Part shown: in pieces, positions 17,449-26,659 of the stretch
Numbering within the stretch: position 1 is the first letter of the stretch
Layout of the letters: the number at the start of each line of letters is the position of its first letter
Source: an uncultured Clostridia bacterium
Lineage (GTDB): Bacteria > Bacillota > Clostridia > CAKSNL01 > HGM11501
Assembly: GCA_934476235.1 (NCBI GenBank)
Contig: CAKSNL010000003.1
Span: forward strand, 186,001-250,000
Reading direction: 5' to 3'
DNA: 64,000 bases
Translations under genes and position numbers: made by a program
Notes under the pieces: model-generated
Seen by the model: the letters and a program-made list of their open reading frames with translations, nothing else
The model's database searches: none
What the model was told of the DNA's origin: nothing

Positions 17449-19327
17449 AATGAACGGCGGAGTCTTTAAGAGAATTGTAAAAACGCTCTTTCGCTTTTAC
17501 CCGGTATTGGTTCCTGCAACCGCGTTTTGCATTTTGTTTTCCTCGATAGTTTCAACCATCCCGTCTGTATTCGTTCAGAATGTCATTGCGGTTATACAAA
17601 GGTGGTTTGAATCAGGCGACTGGGATTCGGCGAAGGCGGAGATAATCCCGATGGTTGTAAAGCTTTTGATACTCTATGTTTTATCCGTTATTTCAATCGC
17701 GGTCTACACGCAGCTTATGGCTTATATCACTCAAGGGTTTTTGTCAAAGCTCAGATGCTCGATGTTTGACGGGATGCAGAATCTGCCGATAAAATATTTT
17801 GACACGCACAAGCACGGCGATATAATGAGCTATTACACAAACGATATTGATACGCTCCGCCAGCTTGTATCGCAGGCGCTCCCGGCGCTTTTGCAGTCCG
17901 GAACCATCGTTCTTGCGGTGCTTTTCATCATGCTTTATTACAGCGTTTGGATGACGCTTATAGTGCTTTTGGGCGTAACGGCGATGCTCTTTATTTCCAA
18001 GAAGATCGGCGGCGGCTCGGCAAAATACTTTGTCAGCCAGCAAAGGTCAATGGGTAAGGCGGAAGGCTATGTTCAGGAAATTATGAACGGGCAGAAGGTC
18101 GTTAAGGTGTTCTGCCACGAGAAGGACTGCGAAGAAGAATTTGAAAAAATCAATTCCGCGCTTTATTCGGACAGTTACAAGGCGCATGCCTACGCCAACA
18201 GTCTGGGTCCCATTATTATGAATATCGGAAATGTTCTTTATGTTATAATCGCCATGGCGGGCGGAATTTTCCTTTTATCCGGCGCAAAGAACCTTTCCGT
18301 ATCGGGAATGGCGTTTTCAATAAGCATCCTGGTTCCGTTCCTTAATATGACAAAGCAGTTCGCGGGAAACATAAATCAGTTTTCCCAGCAGATAAACGCG
18401 ATCGTTATGGGTAACGCCGGGGCGGAGAGAATATTTGCCCTTATGGACGAGAAGCCGGAGACCGATGACGGATATGTAACGCTTGTAAATGCGGCAAAGG
18501 ATAAGTCAGGCAATATCACAGAGAGCGAAAAGAGAACCGGAAAATGGGCGTGGAAGCACCCCCATTCGGACGGAAGCATAACGTACACTCCCTTAAAAGG
18601 CGATGTCGTGCTTGAAAATGTGGATTTTGCCTACGAAGAGGGAAAAGAGATATTGCATGACGTTTCGGTTTACGCCGAGCCCGGACAGAAGGTTGCGTTT
18701 GTCGGCGCAACGGGTGCGGGAAAAACAACGATAACGAACCTTATCAACAGATTTTACGATATTGCTGACGGTAAGATACGCTATGACGGCATAAACGTCA
18801 ACAAAATTAAAAAGCATGACTTAAGGCGGTCGCTCGGTCTGGTACTACAGGACACCAATCTTTTCACCGGCACGGTCATGGATAATATAAGATACGGAAA
18901 GCTTGACGCGACGGACTCGGAATGTAAAAACGCCGCCGTCTTAGCAGGGGCGGACGATTTCATTTCCCGTCTGCCGGACGGATACGACACATTTTTATCC
19001 AATAACGGCGCAAACCTTTCCCAGGGTCAGCGCCAGCTTATCGCGATAGCGAGAGCAGCGGTCGCGGATCCGCCCGTCATGATTTTGGACGAGGCGACAA
19101 GCTCCATAGATACAAGGACCGAGGCAATTGTTCAGCGCGGAATGGACAAGCTGATGGAGGGGAGGACGGTATTCGTTATAGCACACAGACTTTCTACAGT
19201 CAAAAATTCCGACGTTATCATGGTTCTTGACCACGGCAGAATAATTGAACGCGGAAGCCATGAAAAGCTGATAGAAGAAAAGGGCGTTTACTACCGGCTT
19301 TACACCGGAGCCTTTGAGCTTGAATAA
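17438..19327 (+). CDS. ABC exporter half-transporter (second of a heterodimer)
   Basis: A 629-residue partner of the preceding half-transporter. After six hydrophobic helices (about 20-320), residues 340-390 hold a charged insert (SGNITESEKRTGKWAWKHPH) before the ATPase domain. ATPase motifs: Walker A GATGAGKTT near 428, signature NLSQGQRQL near 530, Walker B VMILDEATSSID with the catalytic Glu, and VIAHRLSTV. So this half carries the complete catalytic site, complementing the DDST-type first half. ATG 17438 has GGGGG 8 bp upstream, inside the end of the preceding gene. A terminator follows. Confidence 0.88.
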   Translation: MKSKMNGGVFKRIVKTLFRFYPVLVPATAFCILFSSIVSTIPSVFVQNVIAVIQRWFESGDWDSAKAEIIPMVVKLLILYVLSVISIAVYTQLMAYITQGFLSKLRCSMFDGMQNLPIKYFDTHKHGDIMSYYTNDIDTLRQLVSQALPALLQSGTIVLAVLFIMLYYSVWMTLIVLLGVTAMLFISKKIGGGSAKYFVSQQRSMGKAEGYVQEIMNGQKVVKVFCHEKDCEEEFEKINSALYSDSYKAHAYANSLGPIIMNIGNVLYVIIAMAGGIFLLSGAKNLSVSGMAFSISILVPFLNMTKQFAGNINQFSQQINAIVMGNAGAERIFALMDEKPETDDGYVTLVNAAKDKSGNITESEKRTGKWAWKHPHSDGSITYTPLKGDVVLENVDFAYEEGKEILHDVSVYAEPGQKVAFVGATGAGKTTITNLINRFYDIADGKIRYDGINVNKIKKHDLRRSLGLVLQDTNLFTGTVMDNIRYGKLDATDSECKNAAVLAGADDFISRLPDGYDTFLSNNGANLSQGQRQLIAIARAAVADPPVMILDEATSSIDTRTEAIVQRGMDKLMEGRTVFVIAHRLSTVKNSDVIMVLDHGRIIERGSHEKLIEEKGVYYRLYTGAFELE

Positions 19328-19338
19328 AAATAATTTAT

Positions 19339-19375
19339 GCCGCATACGTTTTCGGACAGTATGCGGCGTTTTATT
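19339..19375 (+). terminator. Terminator after the ABC exporter operon
   Basis: Stem GCCGCATAC (19339-19347) / GTATGCGGC (19359-19367), then GTTTTATT. Confidence 0.8.
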
Positions 19376-19387
19376 GCCGTGCGAGCA

Positions 19388-19416
19388 TTGACAAAACGGC
19401 TTCTTTGTGGCATAAT
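19388..19416 (+). promoter_or_regulatory. galT promoter
   Basis: TTGACA (19388-19393), 17-bp spacer, CATAAT (19411-19416). Confidence 0.8.
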
Positions 19417-19449
19417 ATTATAAGAAAAAACTGAAATGAGGCTTTTATA

Positions 19450-20940
19450 ATGATATATGACAGTATAAAAAAGCTCGTTACCTACGGGCTTGAAAAAGGA
19501 CTTATAGAAAAAGAGGATGTAATTTATACCGAGAACAGGATTATTGACGTGCTCGGGCTTTCGGAATTCTCTGACAGCGGCAATGTTTTTTCCTGTGTGG
19601 ATCTTGAAGAAACGCTTTCGGAGCTTTTGGATTATGCGGCTGAAGAAGGGATTATCGAAAACAGTCCGGCGTACCGCGACCTTTTTGATACAAAGCTTAT
19701 GGGACTTTTGACGGAGAGACCCTCGTCGGTTATAAAAAAGTTCAATGCGCTTTACGAAAAAAGCCCCGAGGCGGCGACGGATTATTTTTATAAATTCAGC
19801 TGCGACACCGATTATATCAGGCGTTACAGAATAAAGAAGGACGTTAAATGGACCGTTCCGAGCGAATTCGGCAATATTGATATAACCATAAATCTTTCAA
19901 AACCGGAAAAAGACCCCAAGGCTATCGCCGCGGCGAAGGAGGCGAAGCAGAGCGGATACCCCAAGTGCAACCTCTGCCGCGAGAATGAGGGCTATGCGGG
20001 ACGGGTTGATTCTCCGGCGAGAGAAAATCACAGAATCATACCGATTACCATAAATGACAGTCCGTGGTGCTTCCAGTACTCGCCCTATGTTTACTATAAC
20101 GAGCACTGCATCGTATTTAACTCCGAGCACACGCCGATGCAGATCAATAAATACACCTTCAGAAAGCTTTTGGATTTTGTGACGCTGTTTCCGCATTATT
20201 TTGTCGGCTCGAACGCGGATCTTCCGATCGTCGGCGGTTCTATTTTAAGCCATGACCATTTCCAGGGCGGTCACTATGAGTTTGCAATGGCGAAGGCGCC
20301 GATAGAAAAAGAACTTGCTTTTCAGGACTTTTCGGATGTTGAGGCGGGCATCGTAAAATGGCCGCTTTCGACAATAAGGCTCCGTGCGAAGGATTCGGCA
20401 AGGCTTTGTGTTTTAGCGGAAAAGATTTTAGACGCTTGGCGTGCATATACGGATGAGGGCGCGTTCATTTTCGCCGAGACTGACGGCGAAAAGCACAACA
20501 CAATAACCCCGATAGCCAGAAGAAGGGGAGAGCTTTTTGAGCTTGACCTTGTGTTAAGAAATAATATAACGACAAAGGAGCACCCCCTGGGAGTGTACCA
20601 TCCCCATGCGGAGCTCCACCACATCAAAAAGGAAAACATCGGTCTTATCGAGGTAATGGGCCTTGCCGTTTTGCCAGCAAGGCTTAAAGAAGAAATGGCG
20701 GTTCTTGCGGATTTTATGGTGAATAAAAAGGACTTTTCGTCGGACGGGCGCACCGAAAAGCATGCGGCATGGGCAAAGGAGATTGCCGAAAAATATCCCG
20801 ATATAAACAGGGATAACGTTCACGGTGTATTAGAATGCGAGATCGGAAAGGTATTTGTAAAGGTTTTGGAGGATGCCGGAGTCTATAAGTGCACACCTTC
20901 GGGCAGAGAGGCATTCATGCGCTTTATAAAAGCAATATAA
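19450..20940 (+). CDS. galT: UDP-glucose--hexose-1-phosphate uridylyltransferase
   Basis: Leloir-pathway enzyme that exchanges UMP between UDP-glucose and galactose 1-phosphate. This is the Firmicutes-type GalT of 496 residues, unlike the 350-residue E. coli type. Recognisable blocks are the N-terminal YDSIKKLVTYGLEKGLI, CNLCRENEGYAGR near 175, IPITINDSPWCFQYSPYVYY, the histidine motif ILSHDHFQGGHYEF near 268, and the C-terminal FDLVLRNN-like ELDLVLRNNITTKEHP. No galK or galE lies next to it. It has its own promoter and terminator, so it is a single-gene unit. The pgm gene at 42.8-44.5 kb would use its product. Confidence 0.95.
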   Translation: MIYDSIKKLVTYGLEKGLIEKEDVIYTENRIIDVLGLSEFSDSGNVFSCVDLEETLSELLDYAAEEGIIENSPAYRDLFDTKLMGLLTERPSSVIKKFNALYEKSPEAATDYFYKFSCDTDYIRRYRIKKDVKWTVPSEFGNIDITINLSKPEKDPKAIAAAKEAKQSGYPKCNLCRENEGYAGRVDSPARENHRIIPITINDSPWCFQYSPYVYYNEHCIVFNSEHTPMQINKYTFRKLLDFVTLFPHYFVGSNADLPIVGGSILSHDHFQGGHYEFAMAKAPIEKELAFQDFSDVEAGIVKWPLSTIRLRAKDSARLCVLAEKILDAWRAYTDEGAFIFAETDGEKHNTITPIARRRGELFELDLVLRNNITTKEHPLGVYHPHAELHHIKKENIGLIEVMGLAVLPARLKEEMAVLADFMVNKKDFSSDGRTEKHAAWAKEIAEKYPDINRDNVHGVLECEIGKVFVKVLEDAGVYKCTPSGREAFMRFIKAI

Positions 20941-20942
20941 GG

Positions 20943-20976
20943 AAAATGCATTCCGGATATCCGGAATGCATTTTAA
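20943..20976 (+). terminator. galT terminator
   Basis: Perfect 14-bp stem AAAATGCATTCCGG (20943-20956) / CCGGAATGCATTTT (20961-20974) with an ATAT loop. Confidence 0.85.
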
Positions 20977-20992
20977 AAAACGGGGGTACTAT

Positions 20993-22027
20993 ATGAAATT
21001 AATTCATACTGCGGATCTGCACCTTTTTTCTCCGTTGTCTGAAAACCTCGGAATTGAGAAGGCAAAACTGAGAAATTCCGAGGTTTTGGGCACGTTCGGA
21101 AGGATTGCGGATTACGCGAAGAAAAATGCGGTCGCCGCCATCTTGATATCGGGAGACCTCTTTGACGGGAAAAGCATCACCAAGGGGATGGCGGACGCGG
21201 TTTTCTCTGTTATTAAAAACGCGCCGGAAACAAGCTTTTATTACCTTCCGGGAAATCATGACGGTAAGATTGGGTCTTATGACTGCCCGGAAAACCTTAA
21301 GGTATTCGGTCCCGGCTTTGAGAAAGCGGAGTGTAAAGATGCCGTTATCGGCGGTCTCGGGGATGGCGGCAATGCCTCGGACATTGATTTTTCCTCCGAT
21401 AAAACCAATATCTTAATGCTTCACGGCGACATATCAAACGGCATAAATCTTTCGCACTTTAAGGGCAAAAACATCGACTATATTGCGCTCGGACATATTC
21501 ACAGCTTTTCATCGGGGAGCCTTGATATGAGAACGAAATACGCCTACTCCGGGTGCCCCGAGGGGCGCGGATATGACGAATGCGGGGAAAAGGGCTTTGT
21601 GCTCATTAACGCGGAAAACGGAAGGCTTGATTATGAATTTATCCCCTTCGCCAAAAGGAAGATAAAGGAGATAACCTTAGATGTTACGGGTCTTTCGGAA
21701 ACGTTAGACGTGGCGGAAAAAGCTGACGGACTTTTATCTCAGGAAAGCCGCGGCGATATGATAAATCTTGTACTTACAGGCAAGCTTCAGCCCGATAATA
21801 CCGTGAATACAGAAATAATCGCGGAAAGATACAGGGACAGATTTTTTGATTTTAAGGTTACGGTGAAAACCTCGCTCCTTTTTGACAAGGATGAATATAT
21901 GTATGACGATACGCTGAAGGGCGAATTTATAAGGTGTGTCGCGTCAAATGAAAAATACACCGAAGAGGAAAAGCTTAAGATCATCGAGACGGGGTTAAAG
22001 GCGCTCACCGGGGAGGCTCTCATATGA
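20993..22027 (+). CDS. SbcD/YhaO-like DNA repair metallophosphoesterase
   Basis: A 344-residue calcineurin-like nuclease subunit. All five phosphoesterase motifs are visible: HTADLHL (residue 5), SGDLFDG, LPGNHDG, LHGDIS and ALGHIHSF. In B. subtilis the homologue YhaO pairs with the ATPase YhaN; here the next gene is YhaN-like and overlaps by 4 bp, so they should form one SbcCD/Mre11-Rad50-type complex. ATG 20993 follows GGGGG; a longer frame would begin inside the galT terminator hairpin. The C-terminal third (after about 225) is the family's capping domain and is weakly conserved. Confidence 0.85.
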   Translation: MKLIHTADLHLFSPLSENLGIEKAKLRNSEVLGTFGRIADYAKKNAVAAILISGDLFDGKSITKGMADAVFSVIKNAPETSFYYLPGNHDGKIGSYDCPENLKVFGPGFEKAECKDAVIGGLGDGGNASDIDFSSDKTNILMLHGDISNGINLSHFKGKNIDYIALGHIHSFSSGSLDMRTKYAYSGCPEGRGYDECGEKGFVLINAENGRLDYEFIPFAKRKIKEITLDVTGLSETLDVAEKADGLLSQESRGDMINLVLTGKLQPDNTVNTEIIAERYRDRFFDFKVTVKTSLLFDKDEYMYDDTLKGEFIRCVASNEKYTEEEKLKIIETGLKALTGEALI

Positions 22028-24003
22028 GGATAAAGGAATGTTACATTGAAAATTTCGGAAAGCTTCATCAATATAAAAAGACTTTTTCCGATACTCTTGA
22101 TGTCACCGTCTCCGATAACGGGTGGGGCAAAACCACATTCACGCTGTTTTTGAGGGCAATGCTTTTCGGCATGGAGTCAAAACGCGCGAAAAACAGTATA
22201 CGCGAAAAATTCCGGCCGTGGCAGGGCGGCAAATACGGGGGATATATCGTTTTTGAGGCGAACGGTAAGAGCTACCGCGCCGAAAGGTATTTCAACGATA
22301 CCGAAAGCAAGGACACTTTTACGCTCTACGACTGCGAAAACGGGATGATTTCGGACGATTATCCGGAAGATATCGGAGTAATGCTGCTTCATACGGACAG
22401 GGAAACCTTTGCAAAGACCGCGTACATTCCGCACGGCGGGGTGGAGGTCAGCTTTGAGAACGACGGCAAGATAATTTCAGCTCTTGAGAGCGGGGAAAGC
22501 TCCGGCGATAAGGATTATGACAGGGCGCACGCCGCGTTAATAAAAGCCGAAACATACTACGAAAAGCGCGGCGGAGGGAAAATAGCCGATACGGAAAAAG
22601 AAATTTTCCGCCTTAAAGAAAAGCTTTCCGAGGCAGAGAAAAGCGCATCAAGGAAAGAGGAGCTTGAAAAGAAATTAAACAAGCTTTTAGCAGAATCTGA
22701 AGATATCAAAGCAAAGATAAATGATGAAAACAAAAAGCAGGGCGCAAATATTATAAATGAGGATATCAGCCATTTCAGGCACAAAATAGCGCAAAATATA
22801 TCAAAGCTTAAGTCCATCCCGACAAAGGAGGAGCTCATAACTCTTTCGGAGCTGACGGATAGCTTCAGAATGGCGCAAAGACTTGAGGACGAAAAGGAAA
22901 GCGCTTATGTTTCGCCCGAGGATAAGGAAAAGATAGCCAAGTTTTTAAAAAGGGACGGCGAAGCAAAAAACGGAAAATACAGATACTTTTCTGTCATTTT
23001 GCTTATAATTTCTCTGCTTTTCTTTGCGGCGGCGTTTATTAAGAGCATATATCCGCTTGCCGTTTTGGGGGCACTTTTGCTCCTTGCTGCGATGTATTTT
23101 ATTCTGGATATTCCTTATAAGAACCAAAGGAAAAGTCTGGAGCGTGAGGCGGATATCCTGTCACAGGAGATAACCGGCAGGAGCGGAGATACAGGCTTGC
23201 TCAGGGAGCTCTATCATAGCGCAGATAAAAGAAAAACAGAGTTAAAGCTGAGAGCCGATGAGGCATACAGGGCACTTTCTGAATTTGCCGCACGTTTTTC
23301 TGATGCCGACCCGTGTGAGGCATACGTGTTTCTTAACAAAACACTTAATGAGATCGAGTCTTGCAAGGAAAATATAGCGCGCTATGAAAAACGGCTCTCA
23401 GAGCTCGGGATTGATGTGGTTTATTCACCGGAAAAAACCGCATTACTCGGGGAGAGGGAGCGCGCTTTGGCAGATGAAATACTCGCGCTGCAAAGAGAGC
23501 TCATTTCAATTGAGGAGAAAAACTTAAATATTTCAGAGCTTAGATACGAATATGAGAAAGAAAAGCACACCCTCCGAAGGCTGAAGGACGAATTTTTCAT
23601 ATTAAAGGAAGCGGAGCTTTCTCTCATCAAGGCAAAGGAGTCGCTTAAAAGCAGGTATTCAGGCAAGATAAGGGAGCTTTTTTCCGAATACATAAAAATG
23701 CTCTCGTCCCCTTGGGAGGCGGAGCTTGACTCGTCCTTAAAAGTAAACGTCCTCACCAACGGTGAAACGCACCCGTTTGACGATTTCAGCAGCGGAGAGC
23801 GCGATCTTTTCGGGCTTGCCTTAAGGTTCGCCGTGCTCGGAGCCATATATTCGTCGGAAACGCCGCCCGTAATATTAGACGACCCTTTGATAAATCTGGA
23901 CGAGGGCAAAAGGGAGCGTGCACTTACGTTTATCAAAAAAATGTCAGCGCTCTACCAGATGATATATTTCACCTGCGACAGCAAAAGGGCGCCGGGTGAA
24001 TAA
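22024..24003 (+). CDS. YhaN-like AAA/SMC-type ATPase with membrane hairpin
   Basis: A 659-residue Rad50/SbcC-related ATPase. The N-terminus IKECYIENFGKL is the usual start of the fold, followed by Walker A NGWGKTTF (about 35-42), where Trp replaces the more usual Ser or Ala. Two coiled-coil regions (about 175-300 and 370-530) flank two adjacent hydrophobic helices (about 318-360, YFSVILLIISLLFFAAAF and LAVLGALLLLAAMYFILD). The C-terminus has signature SSGERDLFGLALR and Walker B PPVILDDPLINLD. The hairpin would tether it to the membrane, as also seen in YhaN homologues. It overlaps the phosphoesterase gene (ATGA). Confidence 0.85.
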   Translation: MRIKECYIENFGKLHQYKKTFSDTLDVTVSDNGWGKTTFTLFLRAMLFGMESKRAKNSIREKFRPWQGGKYGGYIVFEANGKSYRAERYFNDTESKDTFTLYDCENGMISDDYPEDIGVMLLHTDRETFAKTAYIPHGGVEVSFENDGKIISALESGESSGDKDYDRAHAALIKAETYYEKRGGGKIADTEKEIFRLKEKLSEAEKSASRKEELEKKLNKLLAESEDIKAKINDENKKQGANIINEDISHFRHKIAQNISKLKSIPTKEELITLSELTDSFRMAQRLEDEKESAYVSPEDKEKIAKFLKRDGEAKNGKYRYFSVILLIISLLFFAAAFIKSIYPLAVLGALLLLAAMYFILDIPYKNQRKSLEREADILSQEITGRSGDTGLLRELYHSADKRKTELKLRADEAYRALSEFAARFSDADPCEAYVFLNKTLNEIESCKENIARYEKRLSELGIDVVYSPEKTALLGERERALADEILALQRELISIEEKNLNISELRYEYEKEKHTLRRLKDEFFILKEAELSLIKAKESLKSRYSGKIRELFSEYIKMLSSPWEAELDSSLKVNVLTNGETHPFDDFSSGERDLFGLALRFAVLGAIYSSETPPVILDDPLINLDEGKRERALTFIKKMSALYQMIYFTCDSKRAPGE

Positions 24004-24053
24004 CAAAAAAATGAAGAAATAAGGCACTTCAGTGCAAAAAAATTAAGGTAATG

Positions 24054-24089
24054 CCTCCTTATATTGTGCTATAATGCAATATAAGGAGG
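24054..24089 (+). promoter_or_regulatory. Extended -10 promoter inside a 13-bp inverted repeat
   Basis: TGCTATAAT (24067-24075) is an extended -10 element sitting exactly in the 10-bp loop between perfect 13-bp arms CCTCCTTATATTG (24054-24066) and CAATATAAGGAGG (24077-24089). The right arm ends with the ribosome-binding site AAGGAGGT of the secreted esterase gene. Read as DNA it looks like an operator over the promoter. A transcript starting near 24082 would lack the left arm. Confidence 0.6.
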
Positions 24090-24097
24090 TTGTTTTT

Positions 24098-26515
24098 ATG
24101 AAAAAAATATTATTAATTGCTTTATCCTTATTACTTATGTTTTCTTTGATAACGGTTTCGTATGCCGCCGATACGGTATATAAAGCCGAGGATTCATGGA
24201 AAATTGAGGCAAGCAGCGACAAGGGAAATTCAATCGGGAAAGCGTTTGACGGCGACACGTCCACCTACTGGCACACTAATTACGAGAAAGGTTCGGACGG
24301 TAAGAACGTTATCGATCCGTGCCCGCACACCGTTACAGTGACATTCCCCGAGGCACTTGAAATTTCCGGCGTGAGATATGTTCCGAAGCAGAAAACTGAA
24401 AAGGATGCATCGGCTTCCGGCGCATGGAAAGCGGCTGACATCTATACATCTGCTGACGGCAAAAACTTTAAAAAGGCTGCAACACAGACTTTTGATATAG
24501 CCGGCACAAGAGAGACCGTTGACATTTCAATTGCGAAGGGCAAGTACAAGGCAATGAGAGTCGTTGTAACCGACGGTGTTAACGGCTATGCCACTGCTGC
24601 GGAGATAGGGTTTATAGGTTCGGGAGCCACCTCTTCCGGAACAAAGACCGAGACAAAGACAGAAACGAAAACCGACACCAAAACCGAAACGAAAACCGAA
24701 ACCAAAACGGAAACGACCGGCAATACCTTATTATCCGGCAATGCTTACGAATATGATATCTTGTGGAAGATTGAAGCAAGCAGCGACTTTGGTGAAACGG
24801 TGAACAGAGCGTTTGACGGCGACACGTCCACCTACTGGCACACCAATTACAAAAAAGGTGACGACGGAAAGAATATTATTGAGCCTTACCCGCATACCGT
24901 TACCGTAACATTCCCCGAGGCGCTTGAAATTTCGGGAGTAAGATATGTCCCGAAGCAGAAAACCGAAAAGGATGCATCGGCTTCCGGTACATGGAAATCG
25001 GCTGATATATACGGTTCGGCTGACGGCAAGGACTTTGAAAAGATTGGGTCCTCCACTTTTGATGTAGCTTCCGCGCGCGAGGCATGCGACATTAAGATCA
25101 AGGCGGGTAAGTACAAGGCAATGAGAGTCGTTGTAACCGACGGTGTCAACGGCTATGCCACCGCCGCGGAGATAGAGTTTATAAAGCCCGGCAACAGCTC
25201 CGCGGACAATACTAAGACGGACGATACCAAGAAAGAAGCGCTCAAGAGCATCATAATGACGATTGATTCAGACTCGGCAGAGGTTCTGGGAAAAACCGTT
25301 AAGCTTGCAGCAGCTCCCGTTATCAGAGACGGAAGAACGCTTGTGCCCGTAAGATTTGTTTCGGAAAACCTCGGTTCAAACGTTGACTGGAATAACGATA
25401 CGCGCGAGGTTACGATATCCGACGGGTCGAACAGAATTTCACTTAAGATCGATTCTGACTCTGTCAGCGTAAACGGCGTTTCGTATAAGCTTGACGTTCC
25501 GGCAATGATAATCGGAAGCTCGACCATGGTTCCGATAAGATTTGTTTCCGAAAGCCTCGGAGCAAAAGTGGAATGGAACGGGGATAAAAAGGAGATAACT
25601 ATCACAATGCCCTTGACGATTGCATGCTGGGGCGACAGCCTGACCTACGGAGACGGTGCAACGATCTCGGCTTATCCGAAGGTTTTGGGAAAGCTCACCG
25701 GAGCAAAGGTCTATAACCTCGGCATCGGCGGAGAGACCGCTCTTACCATTGCGGCAAGACAGGGCGCATATGACATAGTATTTGGCTCGGATTTCACGAT
25801 TCCGGAATCCGGAAGCGTGGAGCTTCCGCTTTCAAAGGAAGCTGACGGCAATTTCCTTTTGACAGAAGGCGGAGGACATGTTTTCCCGAGGTCAACCAAT
25901 GCAAAGTGGAATCCGTGCTACATAAACGGAGTTGAGGGAACCTTAAGCATTGATGTTGACACGACAAAGTTCCCGCGCGTGTTAAACAGTGTTAAGTTTT
26001 CAAGAAAAGACTCCGGATCTGTTGTTGAGGTTAAAAAGGGCGATAGGCTCATAACCTCCGCAAGCTATGTAAACGCAGACATAAATGTAATTTATATCGG
26101 CGTTAACGGATGCTGGAGCGAGGACAACCAGAACGGTAAAAACACCGTTGAACAGTCCGCAAAGCTCATAGGCACAATCAAAAAAATGATAGAAAACACT
26201 CCCGATCCCGAAAAGTATCTTGTTATCGGATACACCATCGGCGAGAAGGACAGCTGGAATGTGCTTGACGCCGAAATGAAAAAAGCCTTCGGAGAACACT
26301 ATGTTGACGCGAAAGCCGACCTTGTGAGCGAGGAAAGCTTAAAGGCAAAGGGCGTTACTCCCACAGAAAACGATAAAGCAGACATTGCAAAGGGTGCCGT
26401 TCCCGAATCGTTCAGAAAGAGTGCGACCGATAAGGTACATCTTAACGATCTGGGCTACACCGTTCTTGCGGAGGCTGTGAACAAAAAAATCACCGAGCTT
26501 GGATATATAAAATAA
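24098..26515 (+). CDS. Secreted SGNH-hydrolase with two discoidin domains
   Basis: An 805-residue exported protein. Residues 1-23 form a signal peptide ending TVSYA. Two near-identical F5/8 type C (discoidin, carbohydrate-binding) domains follow at about 25-180 and 212-365, each with AFDGDTSTYWHTNY, VRYVPKQKTEKDASASG and RVVVTDGVNGYATAAEI. They are joined by a KTETKTDTK-type linker (about 183-208). A copper amine oxidase N-terminal-like domain (about 381-505, two TLVPVRFVSE-type repeats) leads to an SGNH esterase domain: CWGDSLTYGDG near 510 with the nucleophile Ser and a late DKVHLNDLGY with Asp-His. No anchor is seen. The start has AAGGAGGT 7 bp upstream. Likely acts on cell-surface or dietary polysaccharide. 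Confidence 0.85.
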   Translation: MKKILLIALSLLLMFSLITVSYAADTVYKAEDSWKIEASSDKGNSIGKAFDGDTSTYWHTNYEKGSDGKNVIDPCPHTVTVTFPEALEISGVRYVPKQKTEKDASASGAWKAADIYTSADGKNFKKAATQTFDIAGTRETVDISIAKGKYKAMRVVVTDGVNGYATAAEIGFIGSGATSSGTKTETKTETKTDTKTETKTETKTETTGNTLLSGNAYEYDILWKIEASSDFGETVNRAFDGDTSTYWHTNYKKGDDGKNIIEPYPHTVTVTFPEALEISGVRYVPKQKTEKDASASGTWKSADIYGSADGKDFEKIGSSTFDVASAREACDIKIKAGKYKAMRVVVTDGVNGYATAAEIEFIKPGNSSADNTKTDDTKKEALKSIIMTIDSDSAEVLGKTVKLAAAPVIRDGRTLVPVRFVSENLGSNVDWNNDTREVTISDGSNRISLKIDSDSVSVNGVSYKLDVPAMIIGSSTMVPIRFVSESLGAKVEWNGDKKEITITMPLTIACWGDSLTYGDGATISAYPKVLGKLTGAKVYNLGIGGETALTIAARQGAYDIVFGSDFTIPESGSVELPLSKEADGNFLLTEGGGHVFPRSTNAKWNPCYINGVEGTLSIDVDTTKFPRVLNSVKFSRKDSGSVVEVKKGDRLITSASYVNADINVIYIGVNGCWSEDNQNGKNTVEQSAKLIGTIKKMIENTPDPEKYLVIGYTIGEKDSWNVLDAEMKKAFGEHYVDAKADLVSEESLKAKGVTPTENDKADIAKGAVPESFRKSATDKVHLNDLGYTVLAEAVNKKITELGYIK
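24242..25170 (+). repeat. Tandem domain duplication, 567-bp period
   Basis: The two discoidin domains are repeated at DNA level with a period of 567 bp (GCGTTTGACGGCGACACGTC at 24242 and again at 24809). Long stretches are identical even at third codon positions, which points to recent duplication or gene conversion. The linker between them is itself a short ACC-GAA-AC(C/G)-AAA repeat. Confidence 0.8.
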
Positions 26516-26524
26516 TTTTCCGAA

Positions 26525-26554
26525 AGAACCTGCGCTTTAAGGCAGGTTCTTTTT
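26525..26554 (+). terminator. Terminator after the secreted esterase gene
   Basis: Stem AGAACCTGC (26525-26533) / GCAGGTTCT (26542-26550), then TTTT. Confidence 0.85.
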
Positions 26555-26610
26555 GTTACTTGTGTATAAAAAAATATCGTTAAATTTTAAACGATTTGCC
26601 TTTAATTCCC

Positions 26611-26639
26611 TTGTCAAACCGAAAAAATTATTGTATAAT
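26611..26639 (+). promoter_or_regulatory. Promoter of the 2-hydroxyacid dehydrogenase gene
   Basis: TTGTCA (26611-26616), 17-bp spacer, TATAAT (26634-26639). Confidence 0.8.
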
Positions 26640-26659
26640 AAGGCTATGGAGGAAAAATT

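Noticed and set aside
24640..24720. Short repeats resembling a CRISPR array
   Set aside because: They are in-frame codons for a KTET-type linker between two domains, without spacers.
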